Part shown: piece after piece, positions 1 to 5,909 of the stretch
How positions within the stretch are numbered: position 1 is the first letter of the stretch
Layout of the letters: each line of letters begins with the position of its first letter
Assembly (NCBI GenBank): GCA_964429355.1
Contig: CAYSCH010000501.1
Coordinates: forward strand, 1-5,909
DNA: 5,909 nucleotides
DNA from: JAAYAY01 sp964429355
Lineage (GTDB): Bacteria; Planctomycetota; Planctomycetia; Pirellulales; Thermoguttaceae
Reading direction: 5' to 3'
Notes under the pieces: model-generated
Told to the model about the DNA's origin: nothing
The model's input: the letters and a program-made list of their open reading frames with translations, nothing else
The model's database searches: none
Translations under genes and position numbers: made by a program

Positions 1-180
1 ATCGAAGCGGACGCCTGGAATCAGCGGATTTCGGCGTTGGCCGAAGCCGTAAGACCTTTACTGGCTAATCAATCACCCGGGGCAACCCGGCCCGTATCCG
101 GACACCCCGTATCCGGATGTTGGACAAATAGGTTCTCGCGGGAGCGGAGTGGTGGGCGAGAAGACGAAGCGGCAGTGTGA
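1..180 (+). CDS. Possible 3' end of an unidentified plus-strand gene, cut by the left edge
   Basis: Frame 1 is open from the first base to a TGA at 178-180, giving 59 codons without a start. The first 20 or so residues (IEADAWNQRISALAEAVRPL) look like a real amphipathic helix, with GC-rich third codon positions. The rest (from about residue 25) is rich in Arg, Gly and Ser and covers a 15-bp tandem duplication, so it looks less like conserved protein. The other two plus-strand frames stop early, at about base 51 and base 84. No family was recognised. It could equally be a chance open frame in GC-rich intergenic DNA. If real, it converges on the minus-strand gene ending at 468. Confidence 0.3.
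   Translation: MEADAWNQRISALAEAVRPLLANQSPGATRPVSGHPVSGCWTNRFSRERSGGREDEAAV
91..120. repeat. 15-bp tandem duplication, two copies
   Basis: The 12-mer CCCGTATCCGGA occurs at 91-102 and again at 106-117. Each copy is followed by three bases that differ (CAC, then TGT), giving a 15-bp period repeated twice. The 15-bp unit is a multiple of three, so it does not break the open frame at 1-180. Each unit also contains TCCGGA, a 6-bp palindrome. Two copies are too few to call this more than a local duplication. Confidence 0.6.
133..162. repeat. 7-bp perfect inverted repeat
   Basis: TTCTCGC at 133-139 pairs perfectly with GCGAGAA at 156-162, leaving a 16-base loop. There is no T-tract on either side, so it is not a convincing intrinsic terminator. 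It may be chance. Confidence 0.25.
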
Positions 181-467
181 CCGGACTCTGCGTGCCAGCT
201 TGCTTGCAGGCAGTACTCTCATAAATGGGTGAAGGGGAAGAAGGAATCCAACTGACGGCTGCAATGGTGACGCAGGGCGTGATGGAGTGGGCCATCTATC
301 GTCACTCGGCACTGCTTAGCAGGCAAACAGTGGCATACAGTGATTGGTTCACACGGTCACGCAGGGCCACCCGCCTTGCGGCGCCGAGTGGAGTGGCTCA
401 TTGTTGGGACGGAGTTTTCAAGGGTTGACCCACGATCCCGATGGTTGCCCCCGATCCGAGAAACATA
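181..467. other. Gene-less region between the left-edge frame and the 211-codon gene
   Basis: No open frame here looks like protein on either strand. Short frames such as the one on the minus strand between 295 and 65 have low-complexity, Pro/Ser-rich translations and no ribosome-binding site. The region holds the stem-loop at 308-334. A second, weaker hairpin-like sequence lies near 187-215, where CTGCGTGC can pair with GCAGGCAG (one mismatch). No terminator with a T-run was found just after the stop at 468. Confidence 0.5.
308..334. repeat. Imperfect stem-loop resembling planctomycete intergenic repeats
   Basis: GGCACTGCTT at 308-317 can fold on AAACAGTGGC at 325-334, with a perfect CACTG/CAGTG core (310-314 and 328-332) and a 7-base loop. 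Short hairpins of the CACTG...CAGTG kind, with GGCAAGCAGTGG-like arms, are remembered as frequent between genes in Pirellulales genomes, but no search was made and only one clear copy is present here. It lies about 135 bp beyond the stop of the 211-codon gene. It could be a processing or termination element or an inert repeat. Confidence 0.4.
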
Positions 468-1103
468 CTACCGAAACTCCTGACCATACGAGATTGCTCG
501 GCGATACACTTCCAGACGCTCCGGAGGCAACAGATCGCAATAGGACGCTGCCAAGTCCTGGCCCACGAACTCAAGGATCTCTGCACGTTGGGGGTGATAT
601 CGTGCGTCGTTCATGGCCATCTCGCCGATTTCACCGGTAGAAATCGTGATGTTCCGACTGAAATGGCTCGGTGTTTGCCGGGCCAAGAAACAGCTTTCCC
701 ATCTTGCTTCAAGTTCCTTTGGGTCGAGCATTGTCACAATGGATCTAAGTTCCCCGCGAGAGAAGAACAATTGGCGCGAACGATAACCGAACCAACAGGG
801 GAACTCGATGTCACTCAGTGACACATCCATCTCACCAACTCGTGCAAAACCGTGACGCTTCCAATACCCGTCCTTCACAAGGATTGTGCCATCGAGGAGA
901 AGCTGGTCCTTCTCAAATGCCTCTTCACCAAGCGTTTCAGAATGGCTGATCTGAACAAGGTACCCATCAACAACGAAATCCAGAGAAGACGCATTGAGAT
1001 CAACGATACGTAGCAGGACTCGCAAGTGCGCTCTTCCAACGCCGCTATTGTCAGGAAAGCTCCAAACTTCGCCAGGAAGCAGCTCGTTTCGTGGACGTTT
1101 CAT
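468..1103 (-). CDS. Uncharacterised 211-residue soluble protein; possible immunity or partner protein
   Basis: This intact frame starts at ATG 1103-1101 and ends at TAG 470-468. The start sits 11 bp after the stop of the truncated upstream frame, with a weak purine-rich GGA as the only ribosome-binding signal, so translational coupling to the lost gene is likely. There is no signal peptide or membrane segment, so the product should be cytoplasmic. The N-terminus (KRPRNELLPGEVWSFPDN, residues 2-19) is followed by predicted beta-rich sequence to about residue 70. Residues 85-125 hold an aromatic-rich stretch with WFGYRSRQLFF, and residues 125-211 are mainly helical. The 'basic N-terminus, PGEVW-FP' opening is loosely like immunity proteins of the Imm26 kind, but the match is too weak to name it. 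No catalytic motif was seen. The position directly behind a toxin-like tail is the main reason to suspect an immunity role; an ordinary hypothetical protein is equally possible. Confidence 0.8.
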   Translation of the reverse strand: MKRPRNELLPGEVWSFPDNSGVGRAHLRVLLRIVDLNASSLDFVVDGYLVQISHSETLGEEAFEKDQLLLDGTILVKDGYWKRHGFARVGEMDVSLSDIEFPCWFGYRSRQLFFSRGELRSIVTMLDPKELEARWESCFLARQTPSHFSRNITISTGEIGEMAMNDARYHPQRAEILEFVGQDLAASYCDLLPPERLEVYRRAISYGQEFR

Positions 1104-1114
1104 TCGCCGTAATC

Positions 1115-1384
1115 CTACTCGAAAGGGCTTTCGGGATAGTCCTCGTGGAGTCCTTTGTACTTGTCGAACTTCTTGGGAGTGATCGGACGCTTGATGTTAT
1201 CGGGCTTACCCATCCCAGCATGATTCGAGATCGCCTTCATTTCGTGCGTATGGGCTTCGAATGGCGTCCAATGCCCTTCTTCCACTATTTGTATTCTGTA
1301 TTTACCCCAGCCATTCTTCTTGGCTTGGTGTTCCGGATTTTCAGAAAGGAACTGTGGCCCAGCGGACGGCGCGTGAGTGAGTGT
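1115..1384 (-). pseudogene. 3' remnant of an unidentified gene lacking its start, joined to a transposase remnant
   Basis: A frame is open for 89 codons between a TGA at 1387-1385 and the TAG at 1117-1115, with no start codon in its first half. From about codon 10 it reads as believable protein: GPQFLSENPEHQAKKNGWGK, then YRIQIVEEGHWTPFEAHTHE, a segment NHAGMGKPDNIKRP, and an acidic tail KGLHEDYPESPFE. The His/Glu/Trp-rich centre (GHW...HTHEM...NH) resembles C-terminal toxin or nuclease-like domains of polymorphic toxins, but I could not assign a family. The 5' part overlaps, in another frame, the transposase remnant at 1339-1479, so the original gene was probably cut around 1340-1350. An internal ATG (MKAISNHAG) is possible but has no clear ribosome-binding site. 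It is followed at once by the intact 211-codon gene, as expected for two genes of one operon. Confidence 0.55.
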
Positions 1385-1479
1385 TCACGAAGGTCTCGCA
1401 CGTGCTCTTCACGCACATCGCTGTCGAGCAGCGCCCGCCAGTCGGCGATGATTGCCAGCAAGGGAGAGGTCTTCACCAA
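1339..1479 (-). pseudogene. C-terminal remnant of a REP-associated (IS200-like, Y1) transposase
   Basis: The frame reads LVKTSPLLAIIADWRALLDS, then REEHVRDLREHSLTRRPLGH and SSFLK. Full-length REP-associated tyrosine transposases end with a very similar pattern: 'PLL..V.DWR.LL', a helix with 'LR.H..TGRPLG...F...LE', then a basic tail. Only about 45-50 residues of the roughly 200-residue family remain. The N-terminal HUH motif and the catalytic tyrosine are absent, and the basic tail is lost too, because the homology ends near 1339 where the frame of the neighbouring remnant takes over. The usual TGRPLG is TRRPLG here. The open frame itself runs on to a TAG at 1287-1285, but that part does not look like transposase. 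A TTG at 1479-1477 is the first possible start; the fragment is surely not functional. Confidence 0.65.
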
Positions 1480-1501
1480 GCGTTGCCTACTTTGCCAAAA
1501 C

Positions 1502-1523
1502 TGGTACTGTGTCCCCGGATTTC
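1502..1523. repeat. Motif of the kind flanking REP-associated transposase genes, single copy
   Basis: The plus strand reads GGTACTGTGTCCCCGGATTT here; on the minus strand it is AAATCCGGGGACACAGTACC, about 22 bp before the transposase remnant. Sequences of the type 'CCGGGGACA(CA)GTA' are familiar next to REP-associated Y1 transposase genes in many Gram-negative and planctomycete genomes. This placement, 5' of the remnant and on the same strand, fits the upstream flank of such an element. The body of the transposase that should lie between is missing. Recognition is from memory; a genome-wide count of the motif would settle it. Confidence 0.5.
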
Positions 1524-1580
1524 ACGCGCGGTCAATGATAGGATCTTGGCCGCTTGTTTGGCCCGAGACTGCCCTTCCTT

Positions 1581-1601
1581 GATTCCGCGGCGACAGGAAT
1601 C
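1581..1601. terminator. Short hairpin just after the large gene; weak terminator candidate
   Basis: GATTCC at 1581-1586 pairs perfectly with GGAATC at 1596-1601 around a 9-base GC-rich loop. It begins 2 bp beyond the TGA of the large minus-strand gene. No T-run follows in the transcript sense (AAGGAAGGGC comes next), so it is not a standard intrinsic terminator, and a 6-bp stem can arise by chance. Confidence 0.25.
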
Positions 1602-1603
1602 GC

Positions 1604-4600
1604 TCAATGCGGTTTCTTTTTGGGCATGGAGCCCAGTGAGGGGTGGGTGATTTGCCAGTTGGGCGACTTGCGTTCAATCATATAGGCAGCCATGGGGTCA
1701 ATGTTCGTGTCGAGCGGGGCCAGTCGTTCCAACTGGTCCAACCCGAGTTCGTCGAGCCGCCGGAGCGATTGGATCGTGAAACCCCGGCCCGAAATAGTCA
1801 GTTCCCTGAGGCCGGGAACATGGACAAGGTGTTCGACGGCCTCGTCGGTGAGATTGGGGCCCTGGAGGTGCAGGATACGCAACGATTTGCACAATTTGAG
1901 AGCAGCAAGCCCGGCGTCCGTCACTTGGGTGTTCACGAGATAGAGTGCCTGCAGGCAAGGCAGGCACTTCAAGTTGGCCAGCCTCTGGTCGGTGAGCGGC
2001 ATGTTCTCAATCACCAGGGCGCAGAGGTTGTCGAAGGAGCGGGCCTGCAACATGTCGATCACCGATTCTGGATCGGGAACTTCGCTGAGCAAGAGCGAGA
2101 CGGGACCGTGCAAGTCCTGGATGGCCGCAAGATCCTCTGCTTTGCCCCGCCATTTCCCGTCGAGTTCCAATTGCCACCGTTCATCAAGTTGGTGGGAACA
2201 GTAGGGCCGAGTCTTGGGCGCGAAGCCGAGCGTCGCCCCGTCGCGGAGGAATCGCATCCCTGCGGTGACGTGTCCATCCGCCACACCGAGCGGGACCCCC
2301 ACCGCCAAGGCGGCTCGGGCGCGCTCTTCCGCGGAATCGTCCAAGCGGATCGCATAGGCGCATTCCCGCAAGAATGGGTCATCGAGGGCTGCATCCTTCT
2401 GAAACTCGGCTGGCATGAGTGAACGAACCGTCTCCGGTTGCGGGCCCGCTTGCAGTTCCCAGCCGACAAGTCCGTAGTGAGCCGAGACGGTGTAATTCCT
2501 GAACCAGGGAAATGGTCTCTCTTGGATCGTTTTCCATTGCAGCGAGTTGGGATCCAGACGATGCCAGGCGAAACCGAGGGCGTGAATGAAACCGTCGTAT
2601 GGCAGGAGCGCACTAATAAACTCGGACTCGGCCACTGTGCGTGCGGTAAAGGCCGCCGTCCCCTCCTGCCATTCGGCGAGTGAAACGTCCCGACCCAGCG
2701 ATTGAAGCTTGATCAGAAAGATCCGGTCGTCGAAAGGCACGAAGTAGCCTTCCGCAAGTCTCCGGGGAAAGAGCTGCTTTCCGGCGGTGATCGTCTCCGA
2801 GTCCGGATCGAATCGGAGCGGCGTGCACATAACCTCCGTGCCGAATCGATACCACCGGCCATCTTGGAGGCTCATCCCATCCTTCACCGCCCGGGCGATC
2901 CAAACAGGCCCCTTTGGGGCATCTACCGTCCGAAAAATCGCCAACGGCTGGAAAGCGACGTTGGTATCGAAGACCTCGGTTACTCCCTCCGTCGGCTGAA
3001 CGACGGCCTGATGAAGGGTTCTTTGCGAAACCGCCCGAGACGCAGGATCCAGCGAGAGCAGCAAGACCGCCGTTCTGCCGTCCGTCTGACAGACAAGCAG
3101 GCACTTTCCTTCCTTGTAGGCAAAGATCCTCACATGGGAGAACTTGAACGGCCAACGCTCGTCGGACCATCGAGCGACCGGATTGCCCGACGTATCGGTG
3201 ATCCACACTCCGGCCCCGGAAAGCGCGATCCAGATGAGTCGCCCGTCGAAGGTCACATCGATGATCAAGCCAGGCCGTGCAAGCGAGGGGGGCGGATTCC
3301 GCTTGTCGTAGATCCGCACCAACCTGTCTCGTGCGGGGATCGCATACAGGCAATCCTGGGACCACGCCAGGTCGAGGGAGTCGCTGGCTTGCTTCCAGCC
3401 AAGCCAGTTGCGCGTGCCGAATTTGACGATCGGTTCGACGATTGCGGACGTATCGAGCCGGATCGGTGCCGGGTGGGGTATCACCTTGGCAATCGATTCG
3501 ACCTTCGTATTCACGCATGCGTGGATCCGTCCGCGGTCGTCAGGCGGGACATAGCCGGTGTCTCTGATCTCAATGGCCTCGCGTAGCGCCCTTATTTCAT
3601 TGCTGCAAGCATGGTACATACTCCCCAAATCGAACGGGTTCGGTCTGGGCAGGCCGGCGAAACGACGCTCCAATGCTTTGGCTTCCACGAGCATCTCTGC
3701 CGCCTGTTTCGGGTCGTCGAGCGGCGAGTTTTTGCCGCTGCACAGATAGACACGGCAGGCCAGTCGCCCCATCTCACCGTAGAAGCGAATCACCGGTCGA
3801 TCCGTATGCTGGGCGAGATCGTCATAGAACCGGCGGAGTTCGTCCTCGGTGCAAACCGCCGGCGGCAACCACAGAAACCAGCCCATATGCATCTCGAAAC
3901 CGTAGGTCCTGTCCCATTCCATCTTGCCCTTGAGTTGGGGCAGCGTCAGCGGCAACTCGGCATTTCGGGCGTCGTCGGTGGATTCCAGGATGATTCGTTT
4001 GAGTCCGTCCAGGGTCCAATGGGGGTTTCGTTCGCCCGGAATGGCGGCCATCGGCACGGGCGAAGAGAACGGGTCCGTCTGGGGAGAAAAAAACCAGGCC
4101 CAGCGGATTACGCTATGATAGTAGACGGCCGGCAAGGCCTGCGAGCGAGCGGTGAGCCAATCCATGCTCTTGCATTTCACTCGCGGAAGAAGCTGCCGAA
4201 ACAGCGGTCGAACGTCGCGCTGGGTTTTCGACGGATCCAGGTTTCTCACGAGCGGAGCAACGCGTTGGTGAAAATCGCAGAAGATGCGGCCCAGTTCGTC
4301 TCGGTGCTGATAGAATCCGGGCTTGAATCGTCGGACCTCAAGCACGTGCATTTCGGCGTCACTCAATAGATTGCCGAACTCCGCCGAGTTGATCAGTCCC
4401 TTTTCGGCCAGATGCTCGGCCCTGAGGAGCTTGGCGTCGACTTTCTCGGTGGGTGAGAGCGTCTCGTCGTTTTCGATCGCCCGGTAGCCGACCAGTCCGA
4501 TCACGAAATCGTCCGGGCCGATCAGTTCGGCGGCTGCAGCGCATTGTTCCGCTTCCCTGGTCATGCCGTAGCGGTCAATTTCGAGGACCTCCTTGCGGAG

Positions 4601-5569
4601 TAGGGCAAATTGCTCCTCCAGGGTCGTCGCTGCCGCCCCCGGATCGGTGCCGTTCACAGCGAGAGTCGCTGTGACATCCTCGGCCAGCCACCTGGCAGCC
4701 TCCGCAAGCGGCCGCGTGCCGCTGGCGATCGACTGCTCGTTACGCTCTCTTCGGATCCGCAAGCGGATTTCGACCGTCTCCTCCGCCTTGGCCGGTCCAT
4801 CCGTCTCGAACAGATACTCCCCCGTGACGAAACGGAACAGATCCTTCCGCGAGGATTCACCGCCCACCAACCCAATTTCCTTCAGAATTCGCTGGGATTC
4901 TTCGAGTTCCAGCACCGCCACCCCTTGTTGGCGAATCACGGCGCGAGTCAACAACTCCACGAAGTTGGGCCCGTATTTCCCGTAGTATCCACTCGCATTC
5001 AGACATCGCATGGGGGCAATGCCGACCACCCTTCGAACACCGCCTCGAAACCGGATCCGGGTCTCTTCAGCCAGATCCACCAAGGCTCGGACGTTGCCGG
5101 CGAGCCCGTCTGTTGTTGCCCTTTCGGCGTCGCTCGATGGTTGCGATGGAACGGTGGTTTCGGCGATCCGTAGCGATCCCAGGCGAATTCCCAACTCCGT
5201 GTCGACAATCACGCCCGACAATACGTTTCCATGGTCGAACGGCTCCTGACGTAGAATGAAAAGCCGCTGGGCCCCGAGGGTCTTTCCCAACTGGAGCCGC
5301 GCTCCCACGGATTCGTTCCCGAAGATTGCCGCCAATTCCATCTCGCGAAAAGCTCGGTCGATTGCCTGACGTTCCACGAGTTCGATTCCATCGACGGCCG
5401 ATAGCTCCACCGTCAGCAGTTCTGTGAGGCCGGATTTCTCAACGGCGTTCTGGCAGAGTATCGCCCAGCGTTCGGCCTGAGCGGGGCTGGTAACGGCGAT
5501 CGACACTGCAAGCGGCAGAAACAGGCTTAACAGTTGACGGGCCATGCAATCGGTTCGGATCGAAACCAT
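1604..5569 (-). CDS. Large exported multi-domain protein: two CsgG-like modules, helical region, propeller-like region, leucine-rich repeats
   Basis: From ATG 5569-5567 the product has 1,321 residues. Residues 1-32 form a signal peptide: basic n-region, core LLSLFLPLAVSIAV, cleavage after SPAQA. Residues 33-107 and 179-257 are two CsgG/TolB-like modules (first: LTELLTVELSAVDGIELVER; second: FVELLTRAVIRQQGVAVLEL), each followed by a helix and a short strand. Residues 313-697 are mostly helical, possibly TPR-like but without clear repeats. Residues 717-1042 contain repeated short strands such as GLIIDVTFDGRLIWIALSG and DGRWYRF, like a degenerate beta-propeller of the regulator-propeller type. 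Residues 1180-1278 carry four repeats of about 24 residues (LTDQRLANL, VTDAGLAALK). No catalytic site was seen, so it is probably a periplasmic or surface sensor or scaffold. The start is chosen for the signal peptide and GAAG just upstream; ATG 5545 (1,313 residues) is the main alternative. ATG 5713 would put 56 extra residues before the signal and is unlikely. Confidence 0.85.
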   Translation of the reverse strand: MVSIRTDCMARQLLSLFLPLAVSIAVTSPAQAERWAILCQNAVEKSGLTELLTVELSAVDGIELVERQAIDRAFREMELAAIFGNESVGARLQLGKTLGAQRLFILRQEPFDHGNVLSGVIVDTELGIRLGSLRIAETTVPSQPSSDAERATTDGLAGNVRALVDLAEETRIRFRGGVRRVVGIAPMRCLNASGYYGKYGPNFVELLTRAVIRQQGVAVLELEESQRILKEIGLVGGESSRKDLFRFVTGEYLFETDGPAKAEETVEIRLRIRRERNEQSIASGTRPLAEAARWLAEDVTATLAVNGTDPGAAATTLEEQFALLRKEVLEIDRYGMTREAEQCAAAAELIGPDDFVIGLVGYRAIENDETLSPTEKVDAKLLRAEHLAEKGLINSAEFGNLLSDAEMHVLEVRRFKPGFYQHRDELGRIFCDFHQRVAPLVRNLDPSKTQRDVRPLFRQLLPRVKCKSMDWLTARSQALPAVYYHSVIRWAWFFSPQTDPFSSPVPMAAIPGERNPHWTLDGLKRIILESTDDARNAELPLTLPQLKGKMEWDRTYGFEMHMGWFLWLPPAVCTEDELRRFYDDLAQHTDRPVIRFYGEMGRLACRVYLCSGKNSPLDDPKQAAEMLVEAKALERRFAGLPRPNPFDLGSMYHACSNEIRALREAIEIRDTGYVPPDDRGRIHACVNTKVESIAKVIPHPAPIRLDTSAIVEPIVKFGTRNWLGWKQASDSLDLAWSQDCLYAIPARDRLVRIYDKRNPPPSLARPGLIIDVTFDGRLIWIALSGAGVWITDTSGNPVARWSDERWPFKFSHVRIFAYKEGKCLLVCQTDGRTAVLLLSLDPASRAVSQRTLHQAVVQPTEGVTEVFDTNVAFQPLAIFRTVDAPKGPVWIARAVKDGMSLQDGRWYRFGTEVMCTPLRFDPDSETITAGKQLFPRRLAEGYFVPFDDRIFLIKLQSLGRDVSLAEWQEGTAAFTARTVAESEFISALLPYDGFIHALGFAWHRLDPNSLQWKTIQERPFPWFRNYTVSAHYGLVGWELQAGPQPETVRSLMPAEFQKDAALDDPFLRECAYAIRLDDSAEERARAALAVGVPLGVADGHVTAGMRFLRDGATLGFAPKTRPYCSHQLDERWQLELDGKWRGKAEDLAAIQDLHGPVSLLLSEVPDPESVIDMLQARSFDNLCALVIENMPLTDQRLANLKCLPCLQALYLVNTQVTDAGLAALKLCKSLRILHLQGPNLTDEAVEHLVHVPGLRELTISGRGFTIQSLRRLDELGLDQLERLAPLDTNIDPMAAYMIERKSPNWQITHPSLGSMPKKKPH

Positions 5570-5829
5570 GAATCTTCTGCCTGTCGGAATGGAGCTTTCG
5601 TATTCGCCGAGGAACCCCTCCGAAGTTTGACTCCCGCAGAAGCCAGTTCTTGGCAGAAAATGCCAGAAAACGCTGAAGAATTGATGGTCCCTTGCAGGGG
5701 GTCCGATGCCCATCTGCAGTGGTGTAGCGACAGATCATAGAGCCTTCCTATCTCCAAGCCATCGCTATCGGCCAAAGTGTCCGTCGATGGCTCAAAGTTG
5801 ATACCGGGCCATAAACGGGGCAGCCGGAC
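5570..5829. other. Intergenic region upstream of the large gene
   Basis: These 260 bp separate the stop of the discoidin-like gene from the preferred start of the large gene. The frame of the large gene is open back to 5713, but its translation there (GIGPPARDHQFFSVFWHFLP and on) precedes the signal peptide and does not look conserved. No strong -35/-10 pair or T-rich terminator was found. The spacing suggests that the large gene has its own promoter rather than being tightly coupled to its neighbour. Confidence 0.45.
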
Positions 5830-5909
5830 TCATTCAAACACCTGCAACTCTCGAATGGCATGGCCCCATTGGGTTCCACGCTGCGTGCACGATACACGGA
5901 CATGACGGG
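5830..5909 (-). CDS. C-terminal end of a protein with an F5/8 type C (discoidin-like) domain, cut by the right edge
   Basis: On the minus strand the frame beginning at 5907 reads RHVRVSCTQRGTQWG, then HAIRELQVFE, and stops at TGA 5832-5830. This is the usual last strand pair of F5/8 type C/discoidin or CBM32-like domains, whose families end in 'aRYVRv.gt.R.tqWGyslwElevy'. The Arg-Tyr pair is Arg-His here, and the TQWG turn and final E-L-V-(F/Y) strand are kept. Only 25 residues are visible, so the rest of the protein is unknown. In planctomycetes such domains often sit at the C-terminus of secreted glycosidases, sulfatase-like or cytochrome-containing proteins. It is on the same strand as the large gene and about 260 bp ahead of it, so a functional link is possible but not shown. 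Confidence 0.65.
   Translation of the reverse strand, partial: RHVRVSCTQRGTQWGHAIRELQVFE

Noticed and set aside
422..431. GGGTTGACCC near-palindrome just after the 211-codon gene
   Set aside because: A 4-bp stem with a 2-base loop and no T-tract is not a credible terminator or operator.
441..821. Plus-strand frame of 126 codons opposite the 211-codon gene
   Set aside because: No ribosome-binding site or recognisable domain; the minus-strand frame in the same place has better composition and an operon-like context.
1091..1582. Plus-strand frame of 163 codons across the scarred junction
   Set aside because: It is antisense to the transposase remnant and to the truncated gene, and its translation has no domain-like sequence.
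1510..1600. Minus-strand segment reading GIKEGQSRAKQAAKILSL, resembling the charged tail of Rpn/PD-(D/E)XK-type proteins
   Set aside because: Only about 25 residues look protein-like, with no start and no conserved motif; similar charged helices arise by chance.
1643..4369. Several long plus-strand frames opposite the large gene (for example 1643-2422, 2702-3586, 3611-4369)
   Set aside because: Their translations lack recognisable domains and are Arg/Pro/Gly-rich, as expected for the antisense of a GC-rich gene. The minus-strand frame has a signal peptide and clear repeats.
5687..5705. Small CCC-TTGCA-GGG hairpin upstream of the large gene
   Set aside because: A 3-4 bp stem without a T-run is too weak to be called a terminator or regulatory structure.
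5734..5739. TATGAT on the minus strand upstream of the large gene as a -10 box
   Set aside because: No -35-like hexamer at 16-18 bp spacing; the nearest TTGGAG is only 12 bp away, so a promoter call is not supported.

Overview
The window reads as a stretch of a GC-rich planctomycete-like chromosome, probably Pirellulales-like. This rests on three things: a very long secreted protein that joins CsgG-like, propeller and leucine-rich modules, the 'LTD..L..L / VTDAGLAAL' style of its leucine-rich repeats, and an upstream neighbour ending in a discoidin-type fold. The taxon is an inference from protein style; no ribosomal or other taxonomic marker is present.

All well-supported genes lie on the minus strand, so the natural reading direction is right to left. 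At the right edge (5909-5830) is the last part of a gene whose protein ends in a typical F5/8 type C (discoidin) strand pattern. After about 260 bp without a recognisable gene comes the main feature, a gene of about 1,321 codons (5569-1604). It encodes an exported protein with a signal peptide, two related CsgG/TolB-like modules, a long helical region, a degenerate beta-propeller-like region and four C-terminal leucine-rich repeats. It looks like an extracytoplasmic sensor or scaffold made of protein-binding modules; no catalytic motif was seen.

Downstream (1603-1115) is a scarred junction. It holds a short stem-loop, a single copy of a 'GTACTGTGTCCCCGGATTT' motif of the kind found near REP-associated (IS200-like) transposase genes, and the C-terminal end of such a transposase with no N-terminal part. 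This runs straight into the 3' end of another reading frame (89 open codons, no start). Eleven base pairs later an intact 211-codon gene begins (1103-468). The beheaded fragment followed closely by a small, soluble, intact gene resembles the tail of a toxin-immunity or effector-partner pair that lost its front half, but this is inference.

The left end (1-467) is mostly non-coding. It contains a possible 3' end of a plus-strand gene (1-180, weak), a 15-bp tandem duplication, and an imperfect stem-loop (308-334) that resembles planctomycete intergenic repeats. No tRNA, rRNA, CRISPR array, riboswitch or intact mobile element was seen. I found no clearly new defence or mobile system. The most interesting points are the architecture of the large protein and the transposase-scarred gene pair.
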